DNA of 64,000 nt from Caenimonas sedimenti (GTDB taxonomy: Bacteria; Pseudomonadota; Gammaproteobacteria; Burkholderiales; Burkholderiaceae_C): contig NZ_VOBQ01000011.1 in assembly GCF_007833165.1 (NCBI RefSeq), positions 124,001-188,000 of the forward strand. The letters run 5' to 3'. Below, in pieces: positions 1-8,637 of the stretch. Each line of letters begins with the position of its first letter. Position 1 is the stretch's first letter. Under the pieces are notes generated by a model. It saw only the letters and a list, made by a program, of their open reading frames with translations. It did no database searches and was not told the origin of the DNA. Made by a program: the position numbers and the translations under genes.

Positions 1-165
1 CAAACTTGCGCAAGGCCATCGCTGGCTCTCCCGAAGCGGGCATGGCCACATGCTAGCGAAGTCCGGCCGTTCACGGCCTTGCAGTGCAGCATGCGTGAAA
101 GCGTCCTGAAAGCCACTGCCGCGTACCTTCACGGCCTGGCGCATCATGCGCAGACGGAGACACCC

Positions 166-1140
166 ATGACCATCACGAGACGAGACCTTCTGGGCGCCGG
201 CGCGGCGCTCGCCGCCACCCTGCCCTTCGAGGCCATGGCACAGGCCTGGCCTTCCAAGCCGATCCGCTTCGTCGTGCCGTTCGCGCCGGGCGGCAGCTCG
301 GAGATCGTGGCGCGCTCCGCCGCGGGTGAACTGAGCAAGACGATCGGGCAGAACGTCTTCGTCGACAACAAGCCCGGCGCCTCCGGCAACATCGCGATGC
401 AGGAGGTCGCGCGCGCCGACGACATGCACACGCTGATCCTGGGCCACATCGGCACGCTCGCGGTCAACCCGTACATGTTCAAGAAGCTCCCGTACGACGC
501 CAACAAGGACTTCAAGCCGGTCAGCCTGCTGGCCAAGGTGCCGAGCCTGTACGTCGTGCACCCCGACCTGCCGGCGAAGGACCTGAAGGAGTTCATCGCC
601 CTCGTGAAGGCCAAGCCGGGCCGAATGAACTACGGCTCGGCGGGCAACGGCAGCGCCGGCCATCTCGCGATGGAATACCTCAAGATGACTGCCAACATCT
701 TCATCACGCACATCCCGTACAGGGGCACGGGCCCGCAGCTCACCGACCTGCTGGCGGGCCGGCTGGACGCGGCCTCGGTGGGCGCCTCGGCCATCCTGTC
801 GCAGATCAAGGCGGGCAAGCTGCGCTGCATCGCCACGGGCTCGACCAAGCGCCTGGCGCAGTTGCCCGACGTGCCCACGGTCGCCGAGCAGGGCTTCCCG
901 GGCTTCGAGATGACGCAGTGGTACGGCATGATGGCGCCGGCCTCGATGCCGCAGGCGAACATCGACAAGCTGGCTGCCGAGACGCAGAAGGCAATGCGCT
1001 CGCCGGCGGGCACGGAGCGCCTCATCGGCGACGCGGCCGAGCCGGTCGGCGGCACGCCGGCGCAGTTCGCGCAGTTCATCACTGCCGAACAGAAGCGCTG
1101 GAAGCAGGTGGTGGAACGGGCGAAAATCGAGGCTGACTGA
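166..1140 (+). CDS. Bug/TctC-family tripartite tricarboxylate transporter substrate receptor
   Basis: Periplasmic solute-binding protein of the Bug (TctC) family, which captures carboxylates or related small molecules. The ATG at 166 is preferred because it begins directly with a Tat-like signal peptide (MTITRRDLLGAGAALAATL, then cleavage near AMA-QA). The longer reading frame from 79 adds 29 residues without signal character. Family hallmarks are WPSKPIRFVVPFAPGGSS after the signal and the DNKPGASGNIA segment. It is 324 residues, normal for the family. It lies 36 bases upstream of a response regulator gene and probably forms one operon with it and the kinase. No TctA/TctB membrane genes are nearby, so the ligand and partner are unknown. 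Confidence 0.9.
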   Translation: MTITRRDLLGAGAALAATLPFEAMAQAWPSKPIRFVVPFAPGGSSEIVARSAAGELSKTIGQNVFVDNKPGASGNIAMQEVARADDMHTLILGHIGTLAVNPYMFKKLPYDANKDFKPVSLLAKVPSLYVVHPDLPAKDLKEFIALVKAKPGRMNYGSAGNGSAGHLAMEYLKMTANIFITHIPYRGTGPQLTDLLAGRLDAASVGASAILSQIKAGKLRCIATGSTKRLAQLPDVPTVAEQGFPGFEMTQWYGMMAPASMPQANIDKLAAETQKAMRSPAGTERLIGDAAEPVGGTPAQFAQFITAEQKRWKQVVERAKIEAD

Positions 1141-1176
1141 TCCTTCCCTGCCGTCCTCGACTCGCAGGCTGAGCCC

Positions 1177-1842
1177 ATGCGCATCCTGCTGGTCGAAGAC
1201 GAACACAGCCTCGGCACCTGGCTGTCCAAAGCCCTGGAGAGCGCGGGTATCATCGTGGAATGGGTCGACACCGGCCGGGCCGCGCTGGCCGCGGCAGCCG
1301 CGGGCCACCACGACGCCATCGTGCTGGATCTCGGCTTGCCGGACCGCGATGGCCAGGAGGTGCTGGCCGAGCTGCGGCAGCGTGACCGCCACATCCCCGC
1401 GCTGGTGCTCACCGCGCGCGACGGTCTTGGCGACAAGGTGCGGGCCTTCCACGCGGGTGCCGACGACTTCCTCGCCAAGCCGTTCGAACTCGAGGAACTG
1501 CAGGTGCGCCTGCATGCATTGCTGCGCCGCGCGCGCGGCGCCGAGGCGGCGCGCCTGTCCTGCGGTCCCCTCAGCTACGAGCTGGCCACCCAGCGGTTCA
1601 CGCTCGCCGGCGAAACGCTGGCCCTGCCCCCGCGCGAATCCGCCGTGCTGCGCGTGCTGCTGCAGCATGCGGGCGAGCCGATGGCCAAGCAGCACATCCT
1701 CGAACGCGTCGTCTCCGACGACACGGACATCCACCCGGAGGCCGTGGAGGTCATCGTGCACCGCCTGCGCAAGCGCGTGGACGGCCGCGGCCTGGCCATC
1801 AAGACCTACCGCGGCCTCGGCTATGCGCTGGAAGCGGCTTAG
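1177..1842 (+). CDS. OmpR-family response regulator (TctD-like)
   Basis: DNA-binding response regulator of 221 residues. The receiver domain covers about residues 1-115, with acidic residues in VEDEH, phospho-acceptor Asp51 in VLDLGLPD and the conserved Lys in LAKPFELEEL. A winged-helix OmpR-type effector domain covers about 125-220 and ends in the typical KTYRGLGYALE. The kinase start at 1823 lies inside its 3' end, so the pair is translationally coupled. Flanking Bug receptors suggest TctD-like control of carboxylate uptake genes; that specificity is inferred from context. Confidence 0.92.
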   Translation: MRILLVEDEHSLGTWLSKALESAGIIVEWVDTGRAALAAAAAGHHDAIVLDLGLPDRDGQEVLAELRQRDRHIPALVLTARDGLGDKVRAFHAGADDFLAKPFELEELQVRLHALLRRARGAEAARLSCGPLSYELATQRFTLAGETLALPPRESAVLRVLLQHAGEPMAKQHILERVVSDDTDIHPEAVEVIVHRLRKRVDGRGLAIKTYRGLGYALEAA

Positions 1843-3232
1843 CCAGCTGACGCTGGCGCAGCAGCTGCTGCTGCTCCTGCTGCCGGCTTTGCTGCTGCTG
1901 TCGCTGGCCGAACTGCGCTGGACGGCGCTGGACGTGCATCGCGCGGCCGACGCGGCCTATGACCGCTCGCTGCTCGGCGCGCTGAAGGCGATCGACGCGA
2001 ACGTCTCCACCGAATCCGGCGGCCTGGCCATGGAGCTGCCCTACCGCATGTTCGAGTTCTTCGAACTGACCGCCAGCGGCGCCGTGCACTACCGCGTGGC
2101 GACGGCGGATGGTCTGGTCGAACTCGGCAGCGCGGACCTGCCCGCGCCACCGCGGCGCCTCGTTCCCGGCGTGCCGCAGTTCTACGACGGCGTGTACTTC
2201 GGCGACCCGGTGCGGGTCGTCGCCAACAGCCGCGAGCTCAATCGGCTGGCGGCCGGCTCCCCCTCGCGGCAATTGGTCATCCAGGTGGCGGAGAGCACGC
2301 GCTCGCGCGATGACTTCCGGCAGGTGTTCGTGCGGCGCGCTGCGTTCAACAGCACGTTGTTCCTGGTGCTCGCGGTCAGCTTGTGCATCGGCGCGGTGCT
2401 GTTCGTGCTGCGCCCGATCGGAAGGCTTTCGCGCGAGGTGCTGTCGCGGGCGCCGGGGGAACTGCAGCCGATCCCCGCCGACGGCGCCGCGCCCGACGTG
2501 CGCCCGCTGGTCGATGCCATCAACCAGCACCTGCGGCGCACACAGGAGCGCATGGCGCAGCAGCACGCTTTCCTGGACGATGCGTCCCACCAGTTGCGCA
2601 CCCACCTGACCACCCTGCGCATGCAGGTGGAGTTCGCCGTGCGGCAGCAGGATGCGGAATCGGTCCAGCAGGCGCTGGCCGCACTGATGCAGGAACTGCA
2701 GCGCGCCACCCGCAGCACCAACCAGTTCCTGAGCCTCACGCGCAGCGAAGCGGTGCAGCTGCAGCCGGAATGGTTTCGCGTGCACGAACTGCTGGACGAC
2801 GTCGCGCGGCAGTTCCTGCGCAGCGCGCGCGAGAAGGGCCTGGATCTGGGCGTGGAGTGCGAGCCGCTCGAAGCCTTCGGTGACCCCCCCTTGCTGCGGG
2901 AGGCGCTCACCAATCTCGTGGCGAATGCGATCGCCTACACGCCGGCCGGCGCGATCACGCTGGGCGCCGCGGGCGATACCATGGGCTGGAGTGTCTCGGT
3001 GGAGGACACCGGGCCGGGCCTGCCCGCCTCGCTCGCGGCCGGCGCCGGCAGCAGGTTCGCGCGGGTGCCCGGCGCGTCGTCGGGCGGCTCCGGCCTCGGC
3101 CTTTCCATCGCACGCGCCATCGCAACGAGGCACCAGGGCGTGCTGCGGCTGGAGCCGCGCGAAGGTGGGACGGGCCTGCATGCGGCGCTCTGGTGGCCGC
3201 GAAGCACCGCCGGCGCTTCAAAGGAATCTTGA
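1823..3232 (+). CDS. Sensor histidine kinase (TctE-like)
   Basis: Membrane histidine kinase of 469 residues, partner of the regulator just upstream; its ATG overlaps that gene by 20 bases. It has a first membrane segment at about residues 14-30, a periplasmic sensor region, a second membrane segment at about 176-196, a HisKA domain with His256 and a C-terminal HATPase with N-box NLVANAIAYT, EDTGPGL and GGSGLGLSIA. The H-box reads SHQLRTHL, with His where TctE/QseC kinases usually have Pro. The stop overlaps the next ATG by one base (TGATG at 3230-3234), so the following Bug receptor is coupled to it. Confidence 0.9.
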   Translation: MRWKRLSQLTLAQQLLLLLLPALLLLSLAELRWTALDVHRAADAAYDRSLLGALKAIDANVSTESGGLAMELPYRMFEFFELTASGAVHYRVATADGLVELGSADLPAPPRRLVPGVPQFYDGVYFGDPVRVVANSRELNRLAAGSPSRQLVIQVAESTRSRDDFRQVFVRRAAFNSTLFLVLAVSLCIGAVLFVLRPIGRLSREVLSRAPGELQPIPADGAAPDVRPLVDAINQHLRRTQERMAQQHAFLDDASHQLRTHLTTLRMQVEFAVRQQDAESVQQALAALMQELQRATRSTNQFLSLTRSEAVQLQPEWFRVHELLDDVARQFLRSAREKGLDLGVECEPLEAFGDPPLLREALTNLVANAIAYTPAGAITLGAAGDTMGWSVSVEDTGPGLPASLAAGAGSRFARVPGASSGGSGLGLSIARAIATRHQGVLRLEPREGGTGLHAALWWPRSTAGASKES

Positions 3233-4203
3233 TGCGGCATTTTCAGTTCGCGATAGGGCTGATGATCGGCGCGCTGGCGCAATTGGCCGCAGCCGCACCG
3301 GCGCAAGTGGAGTGCATCGCGCCGGCCAAGCCCGGTGGTGGCTTCGACCTGACCTGCCAGCTCCTGAAGCAGGCACTGGCGCTGCCGCCCGGACCGGCCA
3401 CCGACGTGCAAGTCCGCTACATGCCGGGCGGCATCGGCGCTGTCGTCTTCGACCGCGCGGTCACGCAGAACTGGAGCGATCCCGCCGTGTTCGTCGCCTT
3501 CTCGACCGGGTCGCTGCTGAACCTGGTGCAGGGCAAGTTCGGCCCGCATGGCCCGCAGGACGTGCGCTGGCTCGCCACGTTGGGCACCGAGTACGGTGTG
3601 GTCGCCGTCCGCAAGGACTCGCGCTTCGCGACCCTGCCCGCGCTGATGCAGCGCCTGCGCGAGAACGCCAGCGGCGCGGTGTTCGGCGCGGGCGGCGCCG
3701 TCGGCAGCCAGGACTGGGTGAAGGCGTCACTGCTGGTGCGCGCCGCGGGACGCGACCACCGGACGATGCGCTTCGTGTCGTTCGAAGGTGGCGGGCAGGC
3801 GATCGCGGCGCTGCGCGGCGGCCACGTCGATGTGTTCTGCGGCGACGCGGGCGAGGCGATGCCGGCGTTGGCGGCGGGCGAGATCCGGCTGCTGGCGGTC
3901 TTGGCGCCGCAACGGCAGCGCGGAACCTTGGCCGGTGTGCCGACCGCACGCGAGCAGGGCGTGGATCTGGTCTGGCCCACGGTGCGTGGCATCTACATGG
4001 GGCCCGGTGTCCCGGCGAAGGACCTGGATGAATGGACCCGCATCCTGCAGCGCGTCATGAAGACTCCTGCGTATGAGCAGGCGGCGCGCGCCAGCGGGAT
4101 GGAACCACTCGCGCTGGCGGGCCCCGAACTGCAGGAGCATGTGCAGCGCGAGGCGCAGCGCATGCGGGAACTGGCGCGCTCGCTGCACCTCACCGTGCGT
4201 TGA
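3232..4203 (+). CDS. Bug-family substrate receptor coupled to the kinase
   Basis: Second Bug/TctC-like periplasmic receptor of this cluster, 323 residues. The ATG at 3232 shares its first base with the kinase stop codon and is followed by a signal peptide (MRHFQFAIGLMIGALAQLAAA). Family features are the CIAPAKPGGGFDLTCQLL segment and the MPGGIGAVVFD region. The sequence is diverged from typical Bug proteins (AKPGGG in place of PFAPGG). Coupling to a sensor kinase suggests that the receptor may present ligand to the kinase, as proposed for some BctC/TctC systems. That is inference. Confidence 0.85.
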   Translation: MRHFQFAIGLMIGALAQLAAAAPAQVECIAPAKPGGGFDLTCQLLKQALALPPGPATDVQVRYMPGGIGAVVFDRAVTQNWSDPAVFVAFSTGSLLNLVQGKFGPHGPQDVRWLATLGTEYGVVAVRKDSRFATLPALMQRLRENASGAVFGAGGAVGSQDWVKASLLVRAAGRDHRTMRFVSFEGGGQAIAALRGGHVDVFCGDAGEAMPALAAGEIRLLAVLAPQRQRGTLAGVPTAREQGVDLVWPTVRGIYMGPGVPAKDLDEWTRILQRVMKTPAYEQAARASGMEPLALAGPELQEHVQREAQRMRELARSLHLTVR

Positions 4204-4279
4204 GGGCAGCCGGGGGAGCGCATGTAGAGCGCAGGCCGCTCTCTGGCCATTGCATGTCATGCAGCGCAAGACGCCGTCG

Positions 4280-4738
4280 TCAATCGCGTGAACGGATGCC
4301 GAACCAGCGTGCCAGCCGCTCGCGCCAGATGTCGCGGCCGGCCTGACGATAGTCCCGCAGCCACCCGCGGGTCGGCGGCATGCGGCGCACGATCCACTGC
4401 GCGACGACGATGAAGGTCATCATCCAGAACAGGCTGAGCCACAACGCGGCCCACCACCCGTGGCTGGCTTGCTCCAGTCCCTCCCGCAGCGCCGACCGCA
4501 GCACGATCACGCCGAAGAGCGGTACGGCCGCGATGCACAGGTAGCCGAGCAGGAACTTGGTGAGGCCAAGCCGGCGGCGGCGTTCGCGGGAAACCAGGGA
4601 CGTGATGCCCACCGCAACCAGCAGCGCCACGGCAAACCAGGGCAGCTGTTCGCTTGCACGCTCGACGAACGCAGTGGAGAGGATGTCGGGCACGGGCGTT
4701 AGGTCCAACCGAGCGGATGCCCCGGCAACTCGGAGCAC
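4280..4738 (-). CDS. Small membrane protein of unknown function
   Basis: A reading frame of up to 152 residues opening with GTG at 4738; another GTG at 4693 would remove the first 15 residues. Two hydrophobic segments are clear: PWFAVALLVAVGITSLV and WWAALWLSLFWMMTFIVVAQWIV. There is also a moderately hydrophobic stretch around FLLGYLCIAAVPLFGVIVL. The C terminus is basic (RRMPPTRGWLRDYRQ...). No family was recognised. It is convergent with the Bug receptor gene that ends at 4203 and has no clear operon partner. The start is uncertain because neither GTG has a strong ribosome binding site. Confidence 0.6.
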   Translation of the reverse strand: MLRVAGASARLDLTPVPDILSTAFVERASEQLPWFAVALLVAVGITSLVSRERRRRLGLTKFLLGYLCIAAVPLFGVIVLRSALREGLEQASHGWWAALWLSLFWMMTFIVVAQWIVRRMPPTRGWLRDYRQAGRDIWRERLARWFGIRSRD

Positions 4739-4866
4739 CTAGTTTACATAGAGCGATTGCCGCCGGCGCCTGCCACCCCCAGCCCGCCCATTGCTCAGCA
4801 TGATCCGCTTGGAGCCAAGCCCCGCTTCGATACTCTGCCAAGGGCCACTTTTGCCATCTGTGAGCA

Positions 4867-5373
4867 TCAGGAGCCGCTGACATTCTTCCGGTCCTGCGCG
4901 GTGCAAGGCTGCTTTGGGTCGAAGGCGCATTCGAGTATTTTCTTGAGACGACGCATGGCCGCATCGGCGCGCTTCTGCGTCGCCAGCCCAGCGAGGGGCA
5001 GGACCGTCCAGCGAGCAAGGGGCGTCGTGCTTCTGCTCAGCATCCGCCACTGGACCCGGCACGTGTTCAGTTCAATATCGTGGAGCTCGATCTCCATGCG
5101 CGGCATCAACAGCGGCAGCGACCCCTCGGTCACAAATTTCCGCGGCGGCGCCACTTCAGTCACTCGAATGACGACGGATTGCCTGCCACGAAGTGGAGTG
5201 AGAAGGGTCTCGTCGTACTCCTTTCCCACAGTGGCATGCGCAACCTGATCACGTGACTTGACTTCCACGACCCCGGGGAACCATTCGGCGAAGTTCGTGT
5301 GGTTCGACACGTAGTCGAAGACAACCACTCGTGGGCGTTCGATCACGACGCTTGTGCTGGCGAGCGAATACAT
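4867..5373 (-). CDS. SRPBCC-family (START/polyketide cyclase-like) protein
   Basis: A 168-residue protein with the SRPBCC lipid/ligand-binding fold pattern: an N-terminal strand with VVIERPRVVVFDYVSNHTNFAEWFPGV, then alternating beta strands and a C-terminal helix rich in Lys/Arg. The ATG at 5373 is chosen because AAGGAGG lies five bases upstream; a GTG at 5379 would overlap that ribosome binding site. It is divergent from a MerR-family regulator, and its promoter carries a 20-base spacer with a palindrome, so it is very likely the regulator's target. Ligand and enzymatic activity cannot be read from the sequence. Confidence 0.82.
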   Translation of the reverse strand: MYSLASTSVVIERPRVVVFDYVSNHTNFAEWFPGVVEVKSRDQVAHATVGKEYDETLLTPLRGRQSVVIRVTEVAPPRKFVTEGSLPLLMPRMEIELHDIELNTCRVQWRMLSRSTTPLARWTVLPLAGLATQKRADAAMRRLKKILECAFDPKQPCTAQDRKNVSGS

Positions 5374-5396
5374 GGGCACCTCCTTGCTGGAAGGCG

Positions 5397-5428
5397 ATGC
5401 TAGAGTGTGGACCCGGGTCCACAGTCAA
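5397..5428 (-). promoter_or_regulatory. MerR-type promoter with operator palindrome
   Basis: Read on the minus strand, a -35 TTGACT (5428-5423) and a -10 TAGCAT (5402-5397) are separated by 20 bases, the overlong spacer typical of MerR-activated promoters. An 18-base perfect palindrome, TGTGGACCCGGGTCCACA (5406-5423), fills most of the spacer. The promoter would drive the SRPBCC gene, whose ATG is 24 bases downstream of the -10, and it lies just upstream of the divergent MerR gene. Confidence 0.8.
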
Positions 5429-5437
5429 GAAAACTTC

Positions 5438-5806
5438 ATGGAAATTTCCGCGCTCGAGGCGCAGACGGGTCTTGGGCGTGACGCCATCCGGTACTACGAG
5501 CGCCGCGGCTTGCTGGGCAAGATCCCTCGCGGTTCGAACAACTATCGGGACTATCCTGCGTCGCTCGTGAAGGAAATCAAGCTTCTTCGCAGCATGCAGT
5601 CGCTTGGCTTTTCCCTGGACGAGATCCAGGAAGTGCTCAACGGATTGCGTTCCGGCGGCATCCAGTGCAAAGCAGGCGCCGAGCTCCTGGCCGAGAAGCG
5701 TCGAGGTGTCGAGCAGCAGATTCGCAGCTTGAGGGAGGTCAGCCGCTTGTTGGCACTCGAGCAGTCGCGCCTGGAGGATCGCGCTCGCCGGCATGCACGG
5801 CGATAG
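5438..5806 (+). CDS. MerR-family transcriptional regulator
   Basis: A 122-residue MerR regulator. The N-terminal winged helix-turn-helix contains MEISALEAQTGLGRDAIRYYERRGLL and the NNYRDY wing motif, followed by a helical region MQSLGFSLDEIQEVL and a C-terminal dimerisation coiled coil. The ATG at 5438 opens directly with the HTH and lies just downstream of the palindromic MerR-type promoter; the longer frame from 5354 runs through that promoter. One Cys (IQCKAG) is present, but the CxxC-type metal site of metal-sensing MerR proteins is missing, so a small-molecule effector is more likely. Divergent from its presumed SRPBCC target. Confidence 0.88.
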   Translation: MEISALEAQTGLGRDAIRYYERRGLLGKIPRGSNNYRDYPASLVKEIKLLRSMQSLGFSLDEIQEVLNGLRSGGIQCKAGAELLAEKRRGVEQQIRSLREVSRLLALEQSRLEDRARRHARR

Positions 5807-5842
5807 CGGAAGCCCTCGGGGCGACATGGCTGGCGCAGCCGC

Positions 5843-7009
5843 TCAATACGACTTGGGCAGGCCCAGCACCTTCTCGGCGATGAAGCACAGGATCAGCTGC
5901 GGGCTCACGGGCGCGAGCCGCGGGATCCACGCTTCGCGCAGGTAGCGCTCGACGTGGAACTCGCGCGAATAGCCCATGCCGCCGTGCGTGAGGATGGCGT
6001 TCTCGCAGGCGCGGAAACATGCCTCCGCACCCAGGTACTTCGCCGCGTTGGCCTCGGCCCCGCACGGCTGTCCCTGGTCGTAGAGATGCGCGGCTTTCTG
6101 CGCCATGAGGTGCGCCGCCTCCAGTTCCATCCAGTTGCGCGCCAGCGGATGCTGGATGCCCTGGTTCATGCCGATCGGCCGGTCGAACACCACGCGCTCC
6201 TGCGCATAGCCGGTGGCCTTGCGCAGCGCGGCGCGGCCCAGGCCGATGGCCTCGTGCGCGATCAGGATGCGCTCCGGGTTCAGGCCATGCAGGATGTATT
6301 CGAAGCCGCGGCCCTCCTCACCGATGCGGTCCGCCACCGGCACCTTCAGGCCGTCGATGAACAGCTGGTTGGAGTCCACGCACTGGCGGCCCATCTTGGC
6401 GATCTCGTGCACGGCGATGGCCGAACGGTCCAGGTCGGTATAGAACAGGCTCAGGCCATGCGTCCCCTTGGATTCCTCCACCGGCGTCGTGCGTGCCAGC
6501 AACAGCACCTTGTTGGCGACCTGCGCCGTGGAGATCCACACCTTCTGGCCCGTCACCACGTAATGGTCGCCGTTGCGCACCGCGCGCGTGCGCAGCTTCA
6601 GCGTGTTCAAGCCGGAGTTCGGTTCTGTGACCGCGAAGCAGGCGCGGTCCTGCCCCGCGATCAGCGGCGGCAGCCAGCGCGCCTTCTGCTCCGCCGTGCC
6701 GAACACGACCACCGGGTGCAAGCCGAAGATGTTCATGTGCACCGCCGATGCGCCCGAGAGCCCGGCACCGGTGGCCGCGATGGTGTGCATCATCAGCGCC
6801 GCTTCGCGGATGCCCAGGCCCGAGCCGCCGAAGGCCTCCGGCATGGCGATGCCCAGCCAGCCGGAGCCGGCGAGCGCGCGGTGGAACTCGTCGGGGAAGC
6901 GGCCGTCCTCGTCGCGCGCGTGCCAGTAGGCGTCGTCGAACGGCGCGCACACGCGCGCAACCGCGTCGACGATCTGGCGCTGCGATTCGTCCTGCGCGAA
7001 GTCCATCAT
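5843..7009 (-). CDS. Acyl-CoA dehydrogenase
   Basis: FAD-dependent acyl-CoA dehydrogenase of 388 residues, the usual family length. Recognisable blocks are the N-terminal helical domain, the central flavin-contact strand CFAVTEPNSGLNTLKLRTRA, KVWISTAQVAN, and the C-terminal ILTHGGMGYSREFHVERYLREA signature. It is the last gene of a four-gene minus-strand operon (Bug receptor, CoA-transferase, cupin, this gene). Its ATG overlaps the cupin stop by four bases (ATGA, 7006-7009). In context it probably oxidises the CoA thioester made by the class III CoA-transferase; the acyl group is unknown. Confidence 0.93.
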   Translation of the reverse strand: MMDFAQDESQRQIVDAVARVCAPFDDAYWHARDEDGRFPDEFHRALAGSGWLGIAMPEAFGGSGLGIREAALMMHTIAATGAGLSGASAVHMNIFGLHPVVVFGTAEQKARWLPPLIAGQDRACFAVTEPNSGLNTLKLRTRAVRNGDHYVVTGQKVWISTAQVANKVLLLARTTPVEESKGTHGLSLFYTDLDRSAIAVHEIAKMGRQCVDSNQLFIDGLKVPVADRIGEEGRGFEYILHGLNPERILIAHEAIGLGRAALRKATGYAQERVVFDRPIGMNQGIQHPLARNWMELEAAHLMAQKAAHLYDQGQPCGAEANAAKYLGAEACFRACENAILTHGGMGYSREFHVERYLREAWIPRLAPVSPQLILCFIAEKVLGLPKSY

Positions 7010-7386
7010 GGCCGCACCACGCGGCTCGGATCCTCGCCGTACGGCGGGCTGTAGATCACCAGCACGCGCGCGGGCTGCTCGCTGGTGACCGTGAACACGT
7101 GGAACAAGTCGGCGGGGAAAAAGCAGGCGTCGCCCGGCTGGAGGTCGAAGCTGTCGCCGCCCACCTCGGCGCGCGCACTGCCCTCCAGCAGGTAGCAGAC
7201 CTGCTCGACCCCCGGGTGCGCGTGCGGCAAGGCGCCGCCACCGCGGGCGATCGTTCCCAGCACCACCTCGATGTTGCGCGCGCCGATCGCCGGGCCGATC
7301 AGGCGCTGGTTGCTGGTGCCCTCATGGTTGGCCGGATGGTAGGCGGGCACTTGCGCGCCCCGCACGTGGTACTGGCTGGTGGTCAT
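7006..7386 (-). CDS. Cupin-domain protein
   Basis: Single-domain cupin of 126 residues. Cupin motif 1 is visible as ALPHAHPGVEQVCYLLEGSARAEVGG and motif 2 as PGDACFFPADLFHVF, with His residues suited to metal binding. The ATG at 7386 overlaps the stop of the upstream CoA-transferase by four bases (7383-7386), and its own stop overlaps the acyl-CoA dehydrogenase start. This tight coupling places it in the same catabolic operon. It may be a small-molecule-binding or isomerase/dioxygenase-like protein; the exact role cannot be read. Confidence 0.87.
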   Translation of the reverse strand: MTTSQYHVRGAQVPAYHPANHEGTSNQRLIGPAIGARNIEVVLGTIARGGGALPHAHPGVEQVCYLLEGSARAEVGGDSFDLQPGDACFFPADLFHVFTVTSEQPARVLVIYSPPYGEDPSRVVRP

Positions 7387-8633
7387 GGTGTCACGGGCTC
7401 CTGGGGTGCGGGGGCCACGTGGCAGGCGCCCGACTGCAGCAGCTGGGCGATATCGGCGTCGGCGTAGCCCAGCTCGCGCAGCACCTCGCGCGTGTCCTGG
7501 CCCAGTGCCGGCGCGGGGGAAAGATCGGGGCTGGGCGGCGTCGCACCCCAGCGCGTGGGCTGGCGTGGCATGCGCAAGGTGCCTTCGGTCGGATGCTCCA
7601 CCATGCGGATGAAGCCGGTCGCCGCGTGATGCGGGTCGTCCAGCAAGTCGGCCGGGGAGTTCATCGGCATGTTGGGAACGTCGGCCGCATCGAGCAAGGC
7701 CTGCCATTCGGCGGTGCCGCGCTCGCGCAGGATGCGAGCCAACTCCTCGTAGACCGCATCGATGTTGTCGGCGCGCTGGCGGTGCGTGGCGAAGCGCGCA
7801 TCGCGCTCCAGCCGGCCGGCGTCACCGATCGCGGCGAAGAAGCTTTTCCACTGCTTGTCGTTGTAGATCAGGACGCACAGGTAGCCATCCTGGGTGCGGT
7901 ACGGCCTGCGGTGCGGCGTGAGCAGGCGTGGATAGCCTGCGCCTCCTTGCGGCGGATCGAACGCGAGGCCCGCGAGGTGGTCTCCCAGCACGAACTGCGT
8001 CATCGCCTCGAACATCGGTACCACCACGGCCTGCCCGACCCCGCTGACCTGGCGCGCATACAGCGCCGCCGTCACGGCATACACGGCATGCAGGCCCGTC
8101 ACGCGGTCGGCCAGCGTCACCGGCGCGTAGCCAGGCGCGTCCGCGCCCGCCTGCTGCATCAGCCACGGCAGTCCGGTCGCGCCCTGGATCAGGTCGTCAT
8201 AAGCGGGGCGTGCCGCGTACGGCCCCTCCTGGTCGAAGCCACAGCAGCTGACGTGGATGATGCGCGGATTGCGCGCGCGCACCGAGGCGTCGTCGAGGCC
8301 GAGGCGCTGCAAGGCCTGGGGTCTCACGTTGCTGATCAGCACATCGCTGCGTTCGGCCAGGCGGTGCGCCACCTCCACGCCATCCGGGCGCTTCAGGTCC
8401 AGCACGATCGAGCGTTTGCCCTGGTTGGCCTGCAGGAAGATGTGGCCCATGCCGGCGTTGCGCATGGGGCCCACGTGGCGCATGTTGTCGCCTTCGGGCG
8501 GCTCCACCTTGGTGACTTCGGCGCCCAGGCCCGCCAGGATCTGCGTGGCGAAGGGCCCCATCACCACCGTGGTGAGGTCGAGGATGCGCACGCCGGCGAG
8601 CGGCCCCGCCGCCGGCTGCAAGCGTTCTGGCAT
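7383..8633 (-). CDS. CaiB/BaiF-family (class III) CoA-transferase
   Basis: Class III CoA-transferase of 416 residues that moves CoA between carboxylic acids. The family pattern is clear: GVRILDLTTVVMGPFATQILAGLGAEVTKVEPPEGD, QANQGKRSIVLDLK, and the likely catalytic Asp146 in PAYDDLIQGATGL. It lies four bases downstream of a Bug receptor and overlaps the cupin gene, so uptake, activation and oxidation of one carboxylate appear to be encoded together. The substrate is unknown. Confidence 0.93.
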   Translation of the reverse strand: MPERLQPAAGPLAGVRILDLTTVVMGPFATQILAGLGAEVTKVEPPEGDNMRHVGPMRNAGMGHIFLQANQGKRSIVLDLKRPDGVEVAHRLAERSDVLISNVRPQALQRLGLDDASVRARNPRIIHVSCCGFDQEGPYAARPAYDDLIQGATGLPWLMQQAGADAPGYAPVTLADRVTGLHAVYAVTAALYARQVSGVGQAVVVPMFEAMTQFVLGDHLAGLAFDPPQGGAGYPRLLTPHRRPYRTQDGYLCVLIYNDKQWKSFFAAIGDAGRLERDARFATHRQRADNIDAVYEELARILRERGTAEWQALLDAADVPNMPMNSPADLLDDPHHAATGFIRMVEHPTEGTLRMPRQPTRWGATPPSPDLSPAPALGQDTREVLRELGYADADIAQLLQSGACHVAPAPQEPVTP

Positions 8634-8637
8634 CGCG

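Noticed and set aside
1-165. A short open stretch at 3-56 ending in TAG and a GGCCGT-TC-ACGGCC hairpin at 65-78
   Set aside because: It is too short to tell whether it is the end of an upstream gene, and the hairpin has no T-run.
1799-3181. Long minus-strand open frame opposite the TctE-like kinase
   Set aside because: Composition is typical of an antisense shadow in high-GC DNA, rich in Arg, Gln and His with no motifs.
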